Source: Rhizobium indicum (lineage in GTDB: Bacteria; Pseudomonadota; Alphaproteobacteria; Rhizobiales; Rhizobiaceae). From it: 64,000 nucleotides of DNA. Made by a program: the position numbers and the translations under genes. The notes below the pieces were generated by a model. That model was not told the origin of the DNA, searched no databases, and saw nothing but the letters and a program-made list of their open reading frames with translations. Shown piece after piece: positions 35,155 to 43,850 of this stretch. How positions within the stretch are numbered: the first letter of the stretch is position 1; each line of letters opens with the position of its first letter. The stretch covers positions 2,480,001 through 2,544,000 of the forward strand of contig NZ_CP054021.1 in assembly GCF_005862305.2 (NCBI RefSeq), in the 5' to 3' direction.

Positions 35155-35569
35155 CCATATCGCCTGCACCGGATAACTCAACCCTGCAGTTGCAAAATTC
35201 AACCAACTTTTTTTGGGCTTTACGTTACGTCAGTAGCCTTAGAGGATGGCGGCAAACCTTGAATATCCGGCGCTGGAAGACATTGGCAATGACTGTCTAC
35301 GGGATCGGTTTGGCGATGTCAGGCCATCTCGGATGGTTGTATTTTTAACCGAATTTCGAAGCCCCGTGGCTGCCATTCCATCGGGAGGATGTCGGACACA
35401 AGGACTTCGGTCACGGGATCATCTGGAATATATGTCCTGCGTGGCGCCAGCCGCCGCGTCCTGACGTCCGGCTGCAGCGGCGGTACGCGATCCACGGCCC
35501 AAAAGCTGCCAGCCTTGCCATCGGCGCTGCTTCGGCTTAGCTGTCACGCTTTACGATTCCGGACATTCG
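35155..35569. other. Intergenic region before recF, nothing firm
   Basis: 415 bases between the divergent XRE gene and recF. Only short open frames of unconvincing composition are present, and there are no tRNA-like, repeat-family or clear terminator structures. It presumably carries the recF promoter, which I could not pinpoint. Confidence 0.5.
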
Positions 35570-36694
35570 ATGCCGCACAAGGTTTCTCTTTCCCGTCTGA
35601 AGCTGACAGACTTCCGCAACTATGTGGCGGCGGCCCTTGCACTTGATGGTCGGCATGCCGTGCTGACGGGAGACAACGGCGCCGGCAAGACCAATCTCAT
35701 GGAGGCCGTCTCGCTGCTTTCGCCTGGCCGCGGTTTGCGCCGCGCGGCTTATGGCGACATTACCCGCGTCGGCGCGGCCGGCGGCTTTTCGATCTTCGCC
35801 GCGCTCGACGGCATGGAGGGCGACGTCGAGATCGGCACCGGCATCGAAACGGGCGAGGAGACCACCGCCCGCAGGCTGCGCATCAATGGCACGACGGCAA
35901 AGACTGTCGACGAACTGACCGACCATCTGCGCCTTCTCTGGCTGACACCGGCGATGGACGGCCTCTTTACCGGCGCCTCTTCCGACCGGCGCCGCTTTCT
36001 CGACCGGCTGGTGCTGTCGCTCGATCCCGCCCATGGCCGCCGCGCCAGCGATTTCGAGCGCGCCATGCGCAGCCGCAACAAGCTGCTGGACGAAGGCCGC
36101 TTCGATCCTTCCTGGCTTGCCGGCATCGAGGAGCAGATGGCAAGCCTCGGCATCGCCATGGCGCTTGCCCGGCAGGAGATGCTCGGCCTGCTGACCCGGC
36201 TGATCGAGGAAACACGAGAAAGCTCGCCCTTCCCTTCGGCATCGCTGCAGCTCTCCGGCTTCATGGACGGCCAGTTCTCGCGCCCCTCGGTCGACCTTGA
36301 GGACGACTACGCGGCGATGCTGGCGGAGAACCGCTACCGCGATGCCGGCGCAGGGCGCACGCTCGAGGGACCGCACCGGGCCGATCTTATCGTGCATCAC
36401 CGCGAAAAGGCGATGGAGGCGGAGCGTTGCTCCACCGGCGAGCAGAAAGCGCTGCTTGTCGGCCTGGTGCTTGCGCATGCGCGGCTCGTCGGCAATCTCA
36501 CCGGCCATGCTCCGGTCCTGCTGCTCGACGAGATCGCAGCGCATCTCGACGAGGGCCGCCGCGCCGCGCTATTCGACCTTATCGACGGGCTCGGCGGCCA
36601 GGCCTTCATGACCGGAACAGATCGCGCGATGTTTTCAGCACTCGGCGACAGGGCGCAGTTTTTCACGGTTTCCGACGGAAGGGTGTTCGAATGA
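35570..36694 (+). CDS. recF: DNA replication and repair protein RecF
   Basis: RecF is an SMC-like ATPase that helps load RecA at single-strand gaps. The 374-residue product has the N-terminal LSRLKLTDFRNY, Walker A TGDNGAGKTN near residues 35-44, and late signature and Walker B segments STGEQKALL and PVLLLDEIAAHLD. It is not next to dnaA, dnaN or gyrB, as is usual in rhizobia. Its stop overlaps the next start by four bases, so recF and the MoeB-like gene are coupled. Confidence 0.96.
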   Translation: MPHKVSLSRLKLTDFRNYVAAALALDGRHAVLTGDNGAGKTNLMEAVSLLSPGRGLRRAAYGDITRVGAAGGFSIFAALDGMEGDVEIGTGIETGEETTARRLRINGTTAKTVDELTDHLRLLWLTPAMDGLFTGASSDRRRFLDRLVLSLDPAHGRRASDFERAMRSRNKLLDEGRFDPSWLAGIEEQMASLGIAMALARQEMLGLLTRLIEETRESSPFPSASLQLSGFMDGQFSRPSVDLEDDYAAMLAENRYRDAGAGRTLEGPHRADLIVHHREKAMEAERCSTGEQKALLVGLVLAHARLVGNLTGHAPVLLLDEIAAHLDEGRRAALFDLIDGLGGQAFMTGTDRAMFSALGDRAQFFTVSDGRVFE

Positions 36695-37515
36695 CGGAGG
36701 CGGCTTTTCCCGGCGTCGGGCGTCATGATAACATCGGCGCCATGGAACCGCTCAGCCCGGAAGAAATCGCGCGGTATCACCGCCACATCCTGCTGCCCGA
36801 GATCGGCGGCGCCGGCCAGCAGAAACTGAAAGCCGCCCGCGTGCTGGTGATCGGCGCCGGTGGTCTCGGTGCGCCGGTTCTGCAATATCTGGCCGCAGCC
36901 GGCGTCGGCACGCTTGGGATCGTCGACGACGACCGGGTGTCGCTGTCGAACCTGCAGCGCCAGGTGATCCATGATTCCGGCACGATCGGCGAATTGAAGA
37001 CCGAGAGCGCTGCTTTCGCCATCGCCAGGCTCAATCCGCATGTCCGACTGATCCGCTTCGAAGAACGCTTCTCCCAGGAGGCCGCCCGCCGTCAGCTCTC
37101 AGGCTTCGATCTGCTGATCGATGGCTCCGACAATTTCGACACACGTTATGCCGCCGCCGATGCGGCTGATGAAGCGCGCATTCCACTCGTCACCGGCGCC
37201 GTCGGGCGGTTCGACGGCTCGCTGACGGTTCTCAAGCCCTATGAAACGGCTGAGGACGGGACGCCCAACCCTAGATATCGTGACCTGTTTCCGGAAGCGC
37301 CGCCGGCCGGGTTGATTCCCGCATGCGCCGAGGCCGGCATCATCGGCGCGCTGACCGGCGTCATCGGCACGATGATGGCGATGGAGGCGATCAAGCTCGT
37401 CACCGGCACCGGCGAACCGCTGGTCGGACGGTTGCTGCTCTATGACGCGCTCTCGGCTCGGTTTGATACCATCCGCTACAAACGACGCCGTACAACACAG
37501 AGACAGGCGGGATGA
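36691..37515 (+). CDS. MoeB/ThiF-family adenylyltransferase lacking the zinc cysteines
   Basis: An E1-like enzyme that would adenylate the C-terminal glycine of a ubiquitin-like sulfur carrier such as MoaD or ThiS. The nucleotide loop GAGGLGAPVLQYLAAAG, the DDDRVSLSNLQRQ block, the metal aspartate in LIDGSDNFDTRY and the catalytic-cysteine segment PACAEAGIIGALTGVIG are intact. The CxxC zinc pair expected before the PEAPP segment is replaced (P-R-Y-R-D), and the C-terminal CxxC is also missing, so it probably does not bind zinc. ATG 36691 gives 274 residues; ATG 36742 would give 257 and is also credible. Confidence 0.9.
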   Translation: MTEAAFPGVGRHDNIGAMEPLSPEEIARYHRHILLPEIGGAGQQKLKAARVLVIGAGGLGAPVLQYLAAAGVGTLGIVDDDRVSLSNLQRQVIHDSGTIGELKTESAAFAIARLNPHVRLIRFEERFSQEAARRQLSGFDLLIDGSDNFDTRYAAADAADEARIPLVTGAVGRFDGSLTVLKPYETAEDGTPNPRYRDLFPEAPPAGLIPACAEAGIIGALTGVIGTMMAMEAIKLVTGTGEPLVGRLLLYDALSARFDTIRYKRRRTTQRQAG

Positions 37516-37985
37516 GGATTGTTCCGCTTGATCAAACTTTCACGCGCTGGGATGAACTGCTGGCGCTGATCCTTTCCGCCTTCGCCTCCATGAATGGCAG
37601 GATCGACCCGCCATCTTCGGCGCTCAAGCTGACGACGGCATCACTGGCCGAAAAGGCCGGAACCGAGATCGGCCATGTCGCCATCGACGGCGAAAAACTG
37701 ATCGGCTGCCTCTTCCTGCGGCCGGAGGCCGATTGTCTCTATGTCGGCAAGCTCGCCGTTCTGCCTGAGGTGCAGGGCAAGGGCCTCGGCAAACGGCTGC
37801 TGACAATTGCCGAGGAGACCGCTGCGGCGCTCGGTCTTCCCGCCTTGCGGCTGGAAACGCGGATCGAACTCACCGACAACCACGCCGTCTTTGCCGCCTG
37901 GGGATTTTCCAGAACCGCCGAAAAAGCCCATCCCGGCTTTGCCAGGACGACGTTCATCGAGATGCGCAAGGTCCTTGCGTCTTGA
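37512..37985 (+). CDS. GNAT-family N-acetyltransferase
   Basis: A 157-residue acetyltransferase. The acetyl-CoA-binding motif A is LYVGKLAVLPEVQGKGLGKRLLTIAE near residues 75-100, with the Q/R-x-x-G-x-G/A loop QGKGLG. The substrate is not evident. The start overlaps the stop of the MoeB-like gene (ATGA), extending the recF operon to three genes. A mosaic repeat begins 33 bases after its stop. Confidence 0.9.
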   Translation: MRIVPLDQTFTRWDELLALILSAFASMNGRIDPPSSALKLTTASLAEKAGTEIGHVAIDGEKLIGCLFLRPEADCLYVGKLAVLPEVQGKGLGKRLLTIAEETAAALGLPALRLETRIELTDNHAVFAAWGFSRTAEKAHPGFARTTFIEMRKVLAS

Positions 37986-38018
37986 TGCGCCTCGCGTGAT
38001 TCGATCCTGAGATGCGCT

Positions 38019-38125
38019 TAGAGCGGTTCAGCTTTTAACGGAAGCGCAGGACCGCTCTAGCCTTTTGTTTTTACGCAATTCCGGACGGAAAACCGCTTCG
38101 CACTTTTCCTGGAATTGCTCTAGCG
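38019..38125. repeat. Mosaic repeat family A, copy 4
   Basis: Complete two-part copy. The first palindrome has arms AGAGCGGT / ACCGCTCT, and the second has arms GCAATTCC (38075-38082) and GGAATTGC (38111-38118) around the core AAAACCGCTTCGCACTTTT. The right edge CTCTAG contains the stop codon of the minus-strand dehydrogenase gene. Confidence 0.9.
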
Positions 38126-39121
38126 GCCGGGCAGTACCCGATTCGGCGGCCTGTGACCGTCGATGAAGGTGCGGATATTGATGATGACCTTGTCGCCCAT
38201 GTCGATGCGGCCTTCGATCGTCGCCGAACTCATATGCGGCAGCAGCACGACCTTGCCCTCATTGGCGAGCTTGATGAGCCTCGGGTTGACGGCAGGCTCG
38301 TTCTCGAAGACGTCGAGGCCGGCGCCGGCAATCCGGCCCTCCCTCAGGCATTTGATCAGCGCAGCTTCATCGACCACGTCGCCGCGCGCGGTGTTGACGA
38401 GATAGGCCGTCGGCTGCAGCAGCGCCAGACGGCGGGCCGAGATCAGGTGGAAGGTCGCCGGCGTCGACGGGCAATTGACCGAAACGATGTCGACGCGGGC
38501 GAGCATCTGGTCGAGACTTTCCCAATAGGTCGCCTCCAACTCGTCCTCGACGGCCGGATTGACGCGCTTGCGGTTGTGATAGTGGATCGACAGGCCGAAA
38601 GCCTTGGCGCGGCGGGCCACCGCCGTGCCGATGCGGCCCATGCCGACGATGCCGATCCGCTTGCCGTGAATGCGCCGGCCGAGCATCCAGGTCGGAGACC
38701 AGCCTGCCCATTCGCCCGGCTTATCGGTCAGCACGCGCGCACCTTCGCCGAGCCTTCTCGGAACAGCGAGAATCAGCGCCATGGTCATATCGGCGGTGTC
38801 CTCGGTCAGGACGTTCGGCGTGTTGGTGACGGTGATGCCCTTGCGCGCCGCCGCCTCGACGTCGATGTGATCGGTGCCGTTGGAGAAGCTCGCAATCAGC
38901 TTCATCTGCGGTCCCGCCTGTTCGATCAGCGCCGCGTCGATGCGATCGGTGACGGTCGGCACCAGCACATCGGCGGTCTTGACCGCAGCGATCAGCTCGG
39001 GAACCGAGCGCGGCGCGTCGTCGATGTTCAGCTCGGCGTCGAAGAGTTCGCGCATGCGGGTTTCGACGGCATCCGGCAGCTTGCGGGTGATGTAGACCTT
39101 CGGTTTTTTCTTCGCTGTCAT
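38120..39121 (-). CDS. D-2-hydroxyacid dehydrogenase (glyoxylate/hydroxypyruvate reductase type)
   Basis: A 333-residue NAD(P)-dependent oxidoreductase. The cofactor loop is GIVGMGRIGTAVARRAKAFG (GxGxxG near residues 162-167), and the catalytic triad is visible as R in VNTARGDVVDE, E in VFENEPAVN and H in LLPHMSSAT. The substrate segment SNGTDHIDV is typical of GyaR/GhrB-like enzymes, which reduce glyoxylate or hydroxypyruvate; the exact substrate is not fixed by sequence. The TAG stop is formed in the edge of the adjacent repeat. Confidence 0.92.
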   Translation of the reverse strand: MTAKKKPKVYITRKLPDAVETRMRELFDAELNIDDAPRSVPELIAAVKTADVLVPTVTDRIDAALIEQAGPQMKLIASFSNGTDHIDVEAAARKGITVTNTPNVLTEDTADMTMALILAVPRRLGEGARVLTDKPGEWAGWSPTWMLGRRIHGKRIGIVGMGRIGTAVARRAKAFGLSIHYHNRKRVNPAVEDELEATYWESLDQMLARVDIVSVNCPSTPATFHLISARRLALLQPTAYLVNTARGDVVDEAALIKCLREGRIAGAGLDVFENEPAVNPRLIKLANEGKVVLLPHMSSATIEGRIDMGDKVIINIRTFIDGHRPPNRVLPGR

Positions 39122-39306
39122 GGCTGCCTGTGGTGCCTTGTTCAGAGGTCTTTAACCAAGAGGGGTGATAATTTTCCCATTCCGGGCATTTTCTACCAGA
39201 CCCGCACGCGAAGACAAACAAAACTCGTGGTGCAGCCGGGGAATGTCAGAGCCCGGAGCGCGAGCAGGCCGGGCCTGCCCGCGAATTCGAGCAAACGGAA
39301 ACTTCC

Positions 39307-39846
39307 ATGCGCAGCAAAGTCCTGAAGTCCTGCCTCGCCCTTGCCATCGCTCTGGCTGCATCCATGGGAAGCGTCGAGTTCGCCCATGCGCAGGCGGCCA
39401 AGGGGCCAAGCGGACTGCCATTGCCGCGTTTCGTCACGCTGAAATCCAAGCGCGTCAACCTGCGCATCGGTCCGGGAACGGATTACGCCGTGTCGTGGAT
39501 GTACCTGAAATCCGGCCTGCCGGTAGAGATCATCCAGGAATACGACAATTGGCGCCGCATCCGCGATGCCGACGGCACCGAAGGCTGGGTCAACCAGTCG
39601 CTGCTGTCAGGTCAGCGCGCGGCGATCGCCGCCCCGTGGATGAAGACCAAGGGCAAGGGCATCTATGTCAATCTGCGCCGCGAGGCGCAGCCCTCCGCCT
39701 CGATCGTCGCCAAGCTCGAACCCGGCGTAATGCTGACGATCGGCGAATGCAATGGCGACTGGTGCCGCGCCGAATCTGACGGCGCCTCGGGCTGGGTGGC
39801 GCAGTCGGAGATCTGGGGCGCCTATCCCGGCGAAGCCTTCAAATAA
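39307..39846 (+). CDS. Exported double SH3-domain protein
   Basis: A 179-residue protein with a signal peptide (LKSCLALAIALAASMGSVEFAHAQ) and two bacterial SH3 domains: the first about residues 45-100 (VNLRIGPGTDYAVSWMYLKSGLPVEI in part, EGWVNQSLL), the second about 115-175 (YVNLRREAQPSASIVAKLEPG in part, WCRAESDGASGWVAQSEIWG). It probably acts in the periplasm on cell wall or as a scaffold. It is unrelated in its tail to the SH3 protein at 26598. Its last eight bases overlap the end of the convergent adenosine kinase gene. Confidence 0.88.
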   Translation: MRSKVLKSCLALAIALAASMGSVEFAHAQAAKGPSGLPLPRFVTLKSKRVNLRIGPGTDYAVSWMYLKSGLPVEIIQEYDNWRRIRDADGTEGWVNQSLLSGQRAAIAAPWMKTKGKGIYVNLRREAQPSASIVAKLEPGVMLTIGECNGDWCRAESDGASGWVAQSEIWGAYPGEAFK

Positions 39847-40831
39847 GCCCTGCCCGTTTGGCGGCCTCGGAAAGCGAGGTCATCGGGCGCGGGCCGATCT
39901 GCTGGATGACGATGCCGGCGGCCAGGCAACCGAGCTTGCCGCAATCCTCCAGAGAACGTCCCTGCGTGTAGCCATAAAGGAAGCCGGAGGCGAAAAGATC
40001 GCCGGCGCCCGTCGTGTCCACAACTTCCTTGATCCGGATCGCATCGACGTAAAAACGCTCACGGCCCTTCAGGATGACGGCGCCATCCTCGCTCATCGTC
40101 ACGGCGGCGATCTTGCAATCGGCGGCGATCCTGTTCAGCGCCTCCTCGAAATCATCGGTCTCGTAGAGCGACAGTGCTTCCTGGCGATTGGCGAAGACGA
40201 TATCGACCTTGCCGGAGCGCATCAGATCGAGGAATTCGCCGCGATAGCGGTCGACGCAGAAGCTGTCGGACAGCGTCATCGACATTTCGCGGCCGTTTTC
40301 ATGGGCGATGCGGGCACAATCAAGGATCGCTTCCTTGGCGCGCGGCGGATCCCAGAGATAACCTTCGAAATAGGTAACCTTGGCGTCGGCCACGACGTCG
40401 GTCTCGACGTCTTCCGGGCCGAGCTCGACGCAAGCGCCGAGATAGGTGTTCATCGAACGCTCGCCGTCCTCGGTGACGAAGATCATCGAACGCGCCGTCG
40501 GCGGGAAGGTGCCCTTCGGCCGGGTCTGGTAGTGGACGCCCTGGGCGCGGATGTCGTGCGCGAAGATGTCACCGAGCTGATCTTGGGCGACATTGCCGAA
40601 ATAGGCAGCCTTGCCGCCGAGGCTCGCCACGCCCGCCGCCGTGTTACCGGCGCTGCCGCCAGAAGCTTCGAGCGCCGGTCCCATGCGCGAATACAAGAGT
40701 TCGGCGCGTTCGGCATCGATGAGGTTCATCGCCGCCTTGGTGATCTGGTTGTCAATGAGGAACTGGTCGTCGCAACGGGCAATGATATCCACGATTGCGT
40801 TGCCGACTGTCAGAACATCGAATCTTGTCAT
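39839..40831 (-). CDS. PfkB-family adenosine kinase
   Basis: A 330-residue ribokinase-superfamily sugar/nucleoside kinase. N-terminal substrate loop DVLTVGNAIVDII, glycine pair in SGGSAGNTAAGVASLGGKAAY, and the catalytic PfkB signature VDTTGAGDLFASGFLYG with the base aspartate near residue 282. Rhizobial proteins of this type phosphorylate adenosine to AMP; ribokinase-like activity on other nucleosides cannot be excluded. The 3' end overlaps the convergent SH3 gene by eight bases. Confidence 0.9.
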   Translation of the reverse strand: MTRFDVLTVGNAIVDIIARCDDQFLIDNQITKAAMNLIDAERAELLYSRMGPALEASGGSAGNTAAGVASLGGKAAYFGNVAQDQLGDIFAHDIRAQGVHYQTRPKGTFPPTARSMIFVTEDGERSMNTYLGACVELGPEDVETDVVADAKVTYFEGYLWDPPRAKEAILDCARIAHENGREMSMTLSDSFCVDRYRGEFLDLMRSGKVDIVFANRQEALSLYETDDFEEALNRIAADCKIAAVTMSEDGAVILKGRERFYVDAIRIKEVVDTTGAGDLFASGFLYGYTQGRSLEDCGKLGCLAAGIVIQQIGPRPMTSLSEAAKRAGLI

Positions 40832-41122
40832 GAAATGGGGGGTCCCGGAGTTTGTGATAGCCGGGGTTTGGTCTTAGCGAAATTTCCGCGGTTTGGAAGG
40901 ATAAATGGTGGATGGCCTGTCTATTTCTTCGCAAAAGTGCCGCCTATTCGTCATGTCCCTGTCATTTTCAGTATCTAGAAATACTCGCAAGAAGACCGGC
41001 ATGAGCAGCTTTCAGTTGCAGCCGAGCTTACGAGGGATGATCCCTTCGATCTTACCGGCGCGATGCTGACCACGGATGAACTGGCAGCTTCGTGATCCGG
41101 ATATCCGGCAAGGCCGGAGCGG
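40832..41122. other. Gap upstream of adenosine kinase, possible transcript of unknown nature
   Basis: No intact gene. A 38-codon frame free of stops (40979-41095, plus strand) looks protein-like near its end (DDPFDLTGAMLTTDEL) but has no start codon except a late internal ATG. A small hairpin, TCCGGC-AAG-GCCGGA, and a strong terminator follow. This could be the tail of a decayed gene or a small RNA. Confidence 0.35.
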
Positions 41123-41149
41123 AAAAGCGGGCTGTGCCCGCTTTTTTTG
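41123..41149 (+). terminator. Strong intrinsic terminator with no gene before it
   Basis: Ten-bp stem AAAAGCGGGC / GCCCGCTTTT with loop TGT, ending in a run of seven T residues followed by GTTTT. On the plus strand no annotated gene precedes it; adenosine kinase runs the other way. Confidence 0.8.
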
Positions 41150-41208
41150 TTTTACCGATGCGCCTGATTGAACGGCGATTGCCTTTTCAATCCAAGCCGT
41201 TTGCTGCT

Positions 41209-41314
41209 ACTGCATAATTCCTTAAATCGGAATCGATTTAAGGATAAAATTATGCAGCAATTCAAAGTGCTACAGCGTCCTTTGCGCGTCTGAAAAGACG
41301 CGCGGCGCTGTAGA
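41209..41314. repeat. Mosaic repeat family B, copy 6 (complete reference copy)
   Basis: Two palindromes in a row. The first is CTGCATAATT...AATTATGCAG with inner CCTTAAATC / GATTTAAGG; the second is CTACAGCG...CGCTGTAG with inner GCGCGTCT-GAAA-AGACGCGC. They are joined by CAATTCAAAGTG. It lies 35 bases before the AEC transporter gene. Confidence 0.9.
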
Positions 41315-41349
41315 CGTCGAATACTCCCCCGCGCAGAGCAGCCTCCCCT

Positions 41350-42297
41350 ATGTCAGCCATCATTTTCGACGTCCTTCCCGTCTTCATTCTGATTCTCATC
41401 GGCTGGGTGATCGTTCGCAGCGGATTGATGGCGTCGAATGTCGGCGAAGCGCTCAGCGAATTCGTCTTCAAGATCGCCGTGCCGCTTCTGCTCTTCCGCA
41501 CCATCGCCGAGGCGGATTTTCATGGCGCCTCACCCTTCCGGCTCTGGATCGTCTATTTTTCCGGCGTTGCCATCACCTGGACGGCCGGCCATATCGCCGC
41601 CACACGCCTCTTTAACCGCGACGAACGGATCGGCGTGCTGGCCGGCGTTTCCTCGGCCTTCGCCAACAATATCTTCATCGGCTTGCCGCTCGTCGAGCGG
41701 ACCGTCGGCGACGAAGGGCTGGTGGCGCTGTCGATCCTGCTTGCCGTGCATCTGCCCGTGATGATGGTGGCCGGCACGGTGCTGATGGAGCATGCCGAGC
41801 GCAAGATCGCCGGCAAAAGCGATCGCAGCATGGTGCTCGTGCTTCGCCAGATCGCAGTCAATCTCGTGCGCAACCCGCTGGTGATCGGCCTTGCGGCCGG
41901 CATGGCCATGCACCTTTCCGGTCTCACCATGCCGACGACGCTTGCAACGGTCGTCGGGCAGATCGCCGGCATTGCCGGCCCGGCGGCGCTGATATCGCTC
42001 GGCATGGCGCTGGAGAGATACGGCGTCTCCGGCAATCTCGGCATCGCCAGCGTCACCTCGAGCCTGAAGCTGCTGCTGCTGCCCGGCTGCGTGTGGGCAG
42101 CGAGCCGACTCCTCGGCCTCAGCCCCGAATGGACGGCAGCGATCGTACTGACCTCCTCCGTCCCGACAGGCGTCAACGCCTGGCTGATCGCCAATCGCTT
42201 CGGCGTCGGTCACAGCCTCGCCGCCTCGACGATCACCGTGACGACGGCGCTCGGCGCCATCACGGTCTCGCTCTGGGCCTATTTCCTCGGCGCCTGA
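41350..42297 (+). CDS. AEC-family transporter
   Basis: An inner-membrane protein of 315 residues with about ten hydrophobic helices in two inverted halves, typical of the auxin efflux carrier family. The first half has the conserved FVFKIAVPLLLFRTIA and NNIFIGLPLVE, the second AALISLGMALERYG and SSVPTGVNAWLIANRFG. Bacterial AEC proteins move organic acids such as malate or malonate; the substrate here is unknown. A terminator follows 20 bases after the stop. Confidence 0.92.
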   Translation: MSAIIFDVLPVFILILIGWVIVRSGLMASNVGEALSEFVFKIAVPLLLFRTIAEADFHGASPFRLWIVYFSGVAITWTAGHIAATRLFNRDERIGVLAGVSSAFANNIFIGLPLVERTVGDEGLVALSILLAVHLPVMMVAGTVLMEHAERKIAGKSDRSMVLVLRQIAVNLVRNPLVIGLAAGMAMHLSGLTMPTTLATVVGQIAGIAGPAALISLGMALERYGVSGNLGIASVTSSLKLLLLPGCVWAASRLLGLSPEWTAAIVLTSSVPTGVNAWLIANRFGVGHSLAASTITVTTALGAITVSLWAYFLGA

Positions 42298-42317
42298 GCT
42301 GATATCCGCACAAAGAA

Positions 42318-42341
42318 AAGCCCGGCTCGCGGGCCGGGCTT
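42318..42341. terminator. Terminator between AEC transporter and cytochrome c genes
   Basis: Stem AAGCCCGG / CCGGGCTT around CTCGCGGG, in the gap between convergent genes; symmetrical, so it could serve both. Confidence 0.75.
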
Positions 42342-42366
42342 CGATGTCATGCGATTGTCTGCCGCG

Positions 42367-42930
42367 TCACTGCGTCGCAGCGTTCGGGTCCGGCAGCGGC
42401 ACCGGCGAATCGGCGAGCGTATGGAGGTAGAGGATGACGTTGGCGCGCTCCTGATCCTTCGCCAGACCGGCGAAGCCCATCGCGGTGCCCGGAACGTCCT
42501 TTTTCGGCGCCAGCAGGAACTTGTTGAGATATTCGAAGGTCCACTTCTCGCTGCCACCCTTGGAGAAATCCTTCATGGGAGCGGAATAGGCGAAGCCTGC
42601 ATGCGAGGCGACCGGGCGATCTACGACACCAAAGAGGTTGGGACCGACCTTGTTCGGCCCCCCTTTGGTGGCGTCATGACAGGCCTGACACTTCTTGAAG
42701 ACCGTCTCGCCGGCCTTGGCATCTGCAGAAGCGAGCAATTGCGCAATTGGAACGGCAACGGCAGGCGCAGCCTCGCCGCCAGCAGCGGGCGCCTCTTCGG
42801 CAACGATCGCGAAACCTTCCTTTTCCGGTGCTTCGGAATGGAAGATTCCTTCGGACGCGATGGAGACCGACATCAGAACGAAAATCGTTCCGAGCAGCGC
42901 CCCCACGGCCGTATTGACGTATGAATTCAT
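42367..42930 (-). CDS. cycM: Membrane-anchored c-type cytochrome (CycM type)
   Basis: A 187-residue class I cytochrome c. One uncleaved N-terminal helix ([17 protein letters not shown]) anchors it, then an Ala/Pro/Glu-rich linker (about 33-60), then the haem domain with CQACH near residues 81-85 and the distal methionine in GTAMGFAG near 151. This is the layout of CycM, which passes electrons from the bc1 complex to the aa3 oxidase in rhizobia. ATG 42930 follows AAGGGGAG; a much longer open frame upstream is antisense to kdsB and is not real. Confidence 0.93.
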   Translation of the reverse strand: MNSYVNTAVGALLGTIFVLMSVSIASEGIFHSEAPEKEGFAIVAEEAPAAGGEAAPAVAVPIAQLLASADAKAGETVFKKCQACHDATKGGPNKVGPNLFGVVDRPVASHAGFAYSAPMKDFSKGGSEKWTFEYLNKFLLAPKKDVPGTAMGFAGLAKDQERANVILYLHTLADSPVPLPDPNAATQ

Positions 42931-43084
42931 CTGCAATGCTCCCCTTGCAGCCGGCAGATCATAAACCGGACCATCTTGAAATCGCGCGGAACCTATGTCT
43001 TTTGGCTGTTCGTTGCAACTGTCTAAATGGTCTTGCGCATGAGACTTTTTGACACTTTTCAGCCCGGAATAGAAGGCCCGAACA

Positions 43085-43840
43085 ATGAGTGATTCAAATT
43101 TAGGCGGCGTGCTCGTATTGATCCCGGCGCGCATGGCCTCCACCCGGCTTCCGGGCAAGCCGCTTGCCGATATTTGCGGTCTGCCGATGATCGTCCAGGT
43201 GGCGCTACGCGCCAGGGAGGCAGCCATCGGCCGCGTCGTCGTCGCCGTCGACGACACCCGAGTGTTCGATGCCGTGGCGGCGGCCGGCTTCGAAGTCGTC
43301 ATGACCCGCGTGGACCACCAATCGGGTTCCGATCGAATCTTTGAGGCGCTGACGAAAGTCGATCCGGAGGGCAAGGCGAAAATCATCGTCAACATCCAGG
43401 GCGATCTGCCGACGATCGATCCCGAAACGGTGCGTGCAGCCTTGCGCCCGCTCGAGAACGAGGCGGTCGATATCGGCACGCTGACAACTGAAATCGACAA
43501 TGAGGAGGACAAGACCGCGCCGCACATCGTCAAGATCGTCGGCTCACCGATTTCCGTCGCCCGGCTGCACGCGCTCTACTTCACGCGCGCAACCGCCCCT
43601 TACGGCCAGGGGCCGCTCTACCATCATATCGGCCTCTATGCCTATCGGCGCGCGGCGCTCGAACGGTTCGTCTCGCTCGGTCCCTCGACGCTCGAAAAAC
43701 GCGAATCACTGGAGCAACTGCGGGCGCTCGAAGCCGGCATGCGCATCGACGCCGAGATCGTTGACACGGTTCCGCTCGGTGTCGATACTCCCGCCGACCT
43801 CGAAAAAGCGCGGCGCATCCTCTCCGCAAAGTCGAACTGA
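43085..43840 (+). CDS. kdsB: 3-deoxy-manno-octulosonate cytidylyltransferase KdsB
   Basis: KdsB activates KDO as CMP-KDO for the lipopolysaccharide inner core. The 251-residue product begins with the nucleotide-binding motif [19 protein letters not shown] and carries the [12 protein letters not shown] segment with a metal-binding aspartate, the [10 protein letters not shown] motif and [14 protein letters not shown] near the end. Length and motifs are standard. pheA follows ten bases later and may be co-transcribed. It is divergent from the cytochrome gene. Confidence 0.96.
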   Translation: MSDSNLGGVLVLIPARMASTRLPGKPLADICGLPMIVQVALRAREAAIGRVVVAVDDTRVFDAVAAAGFEVVMTRVDHQSGSDRIFEALTKVDPEGKAKIIVNIQGDLPTIDPETVRAALRPLENEAVDIGTLTTEIDNEEDKTAPHIVKIVGSPISVARLHALYFTRATAPYGQGPLYHHIGLYAYRRAALERFVSLGPSTLEKRESLEQLRALEAGMRIDAEIVDTVPLGVDTPADLEKARRILSAKSN

Positions 43841-43850
43841 CGGAACCATC

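Noticed and set aside
35246..35464. 72-codon plus-strand frame in the gap before recF
   Set aside because: No ribosome site, biased composition and no recognisable feature.
42931..43533. Long minus-strand open frame in phase with the cytochrome c gene
   Set aside because: It covers kdsB on the other strand; its composition is that of an antisense shadow, and the cytochrome has a clear start with ribosome site at 42930.
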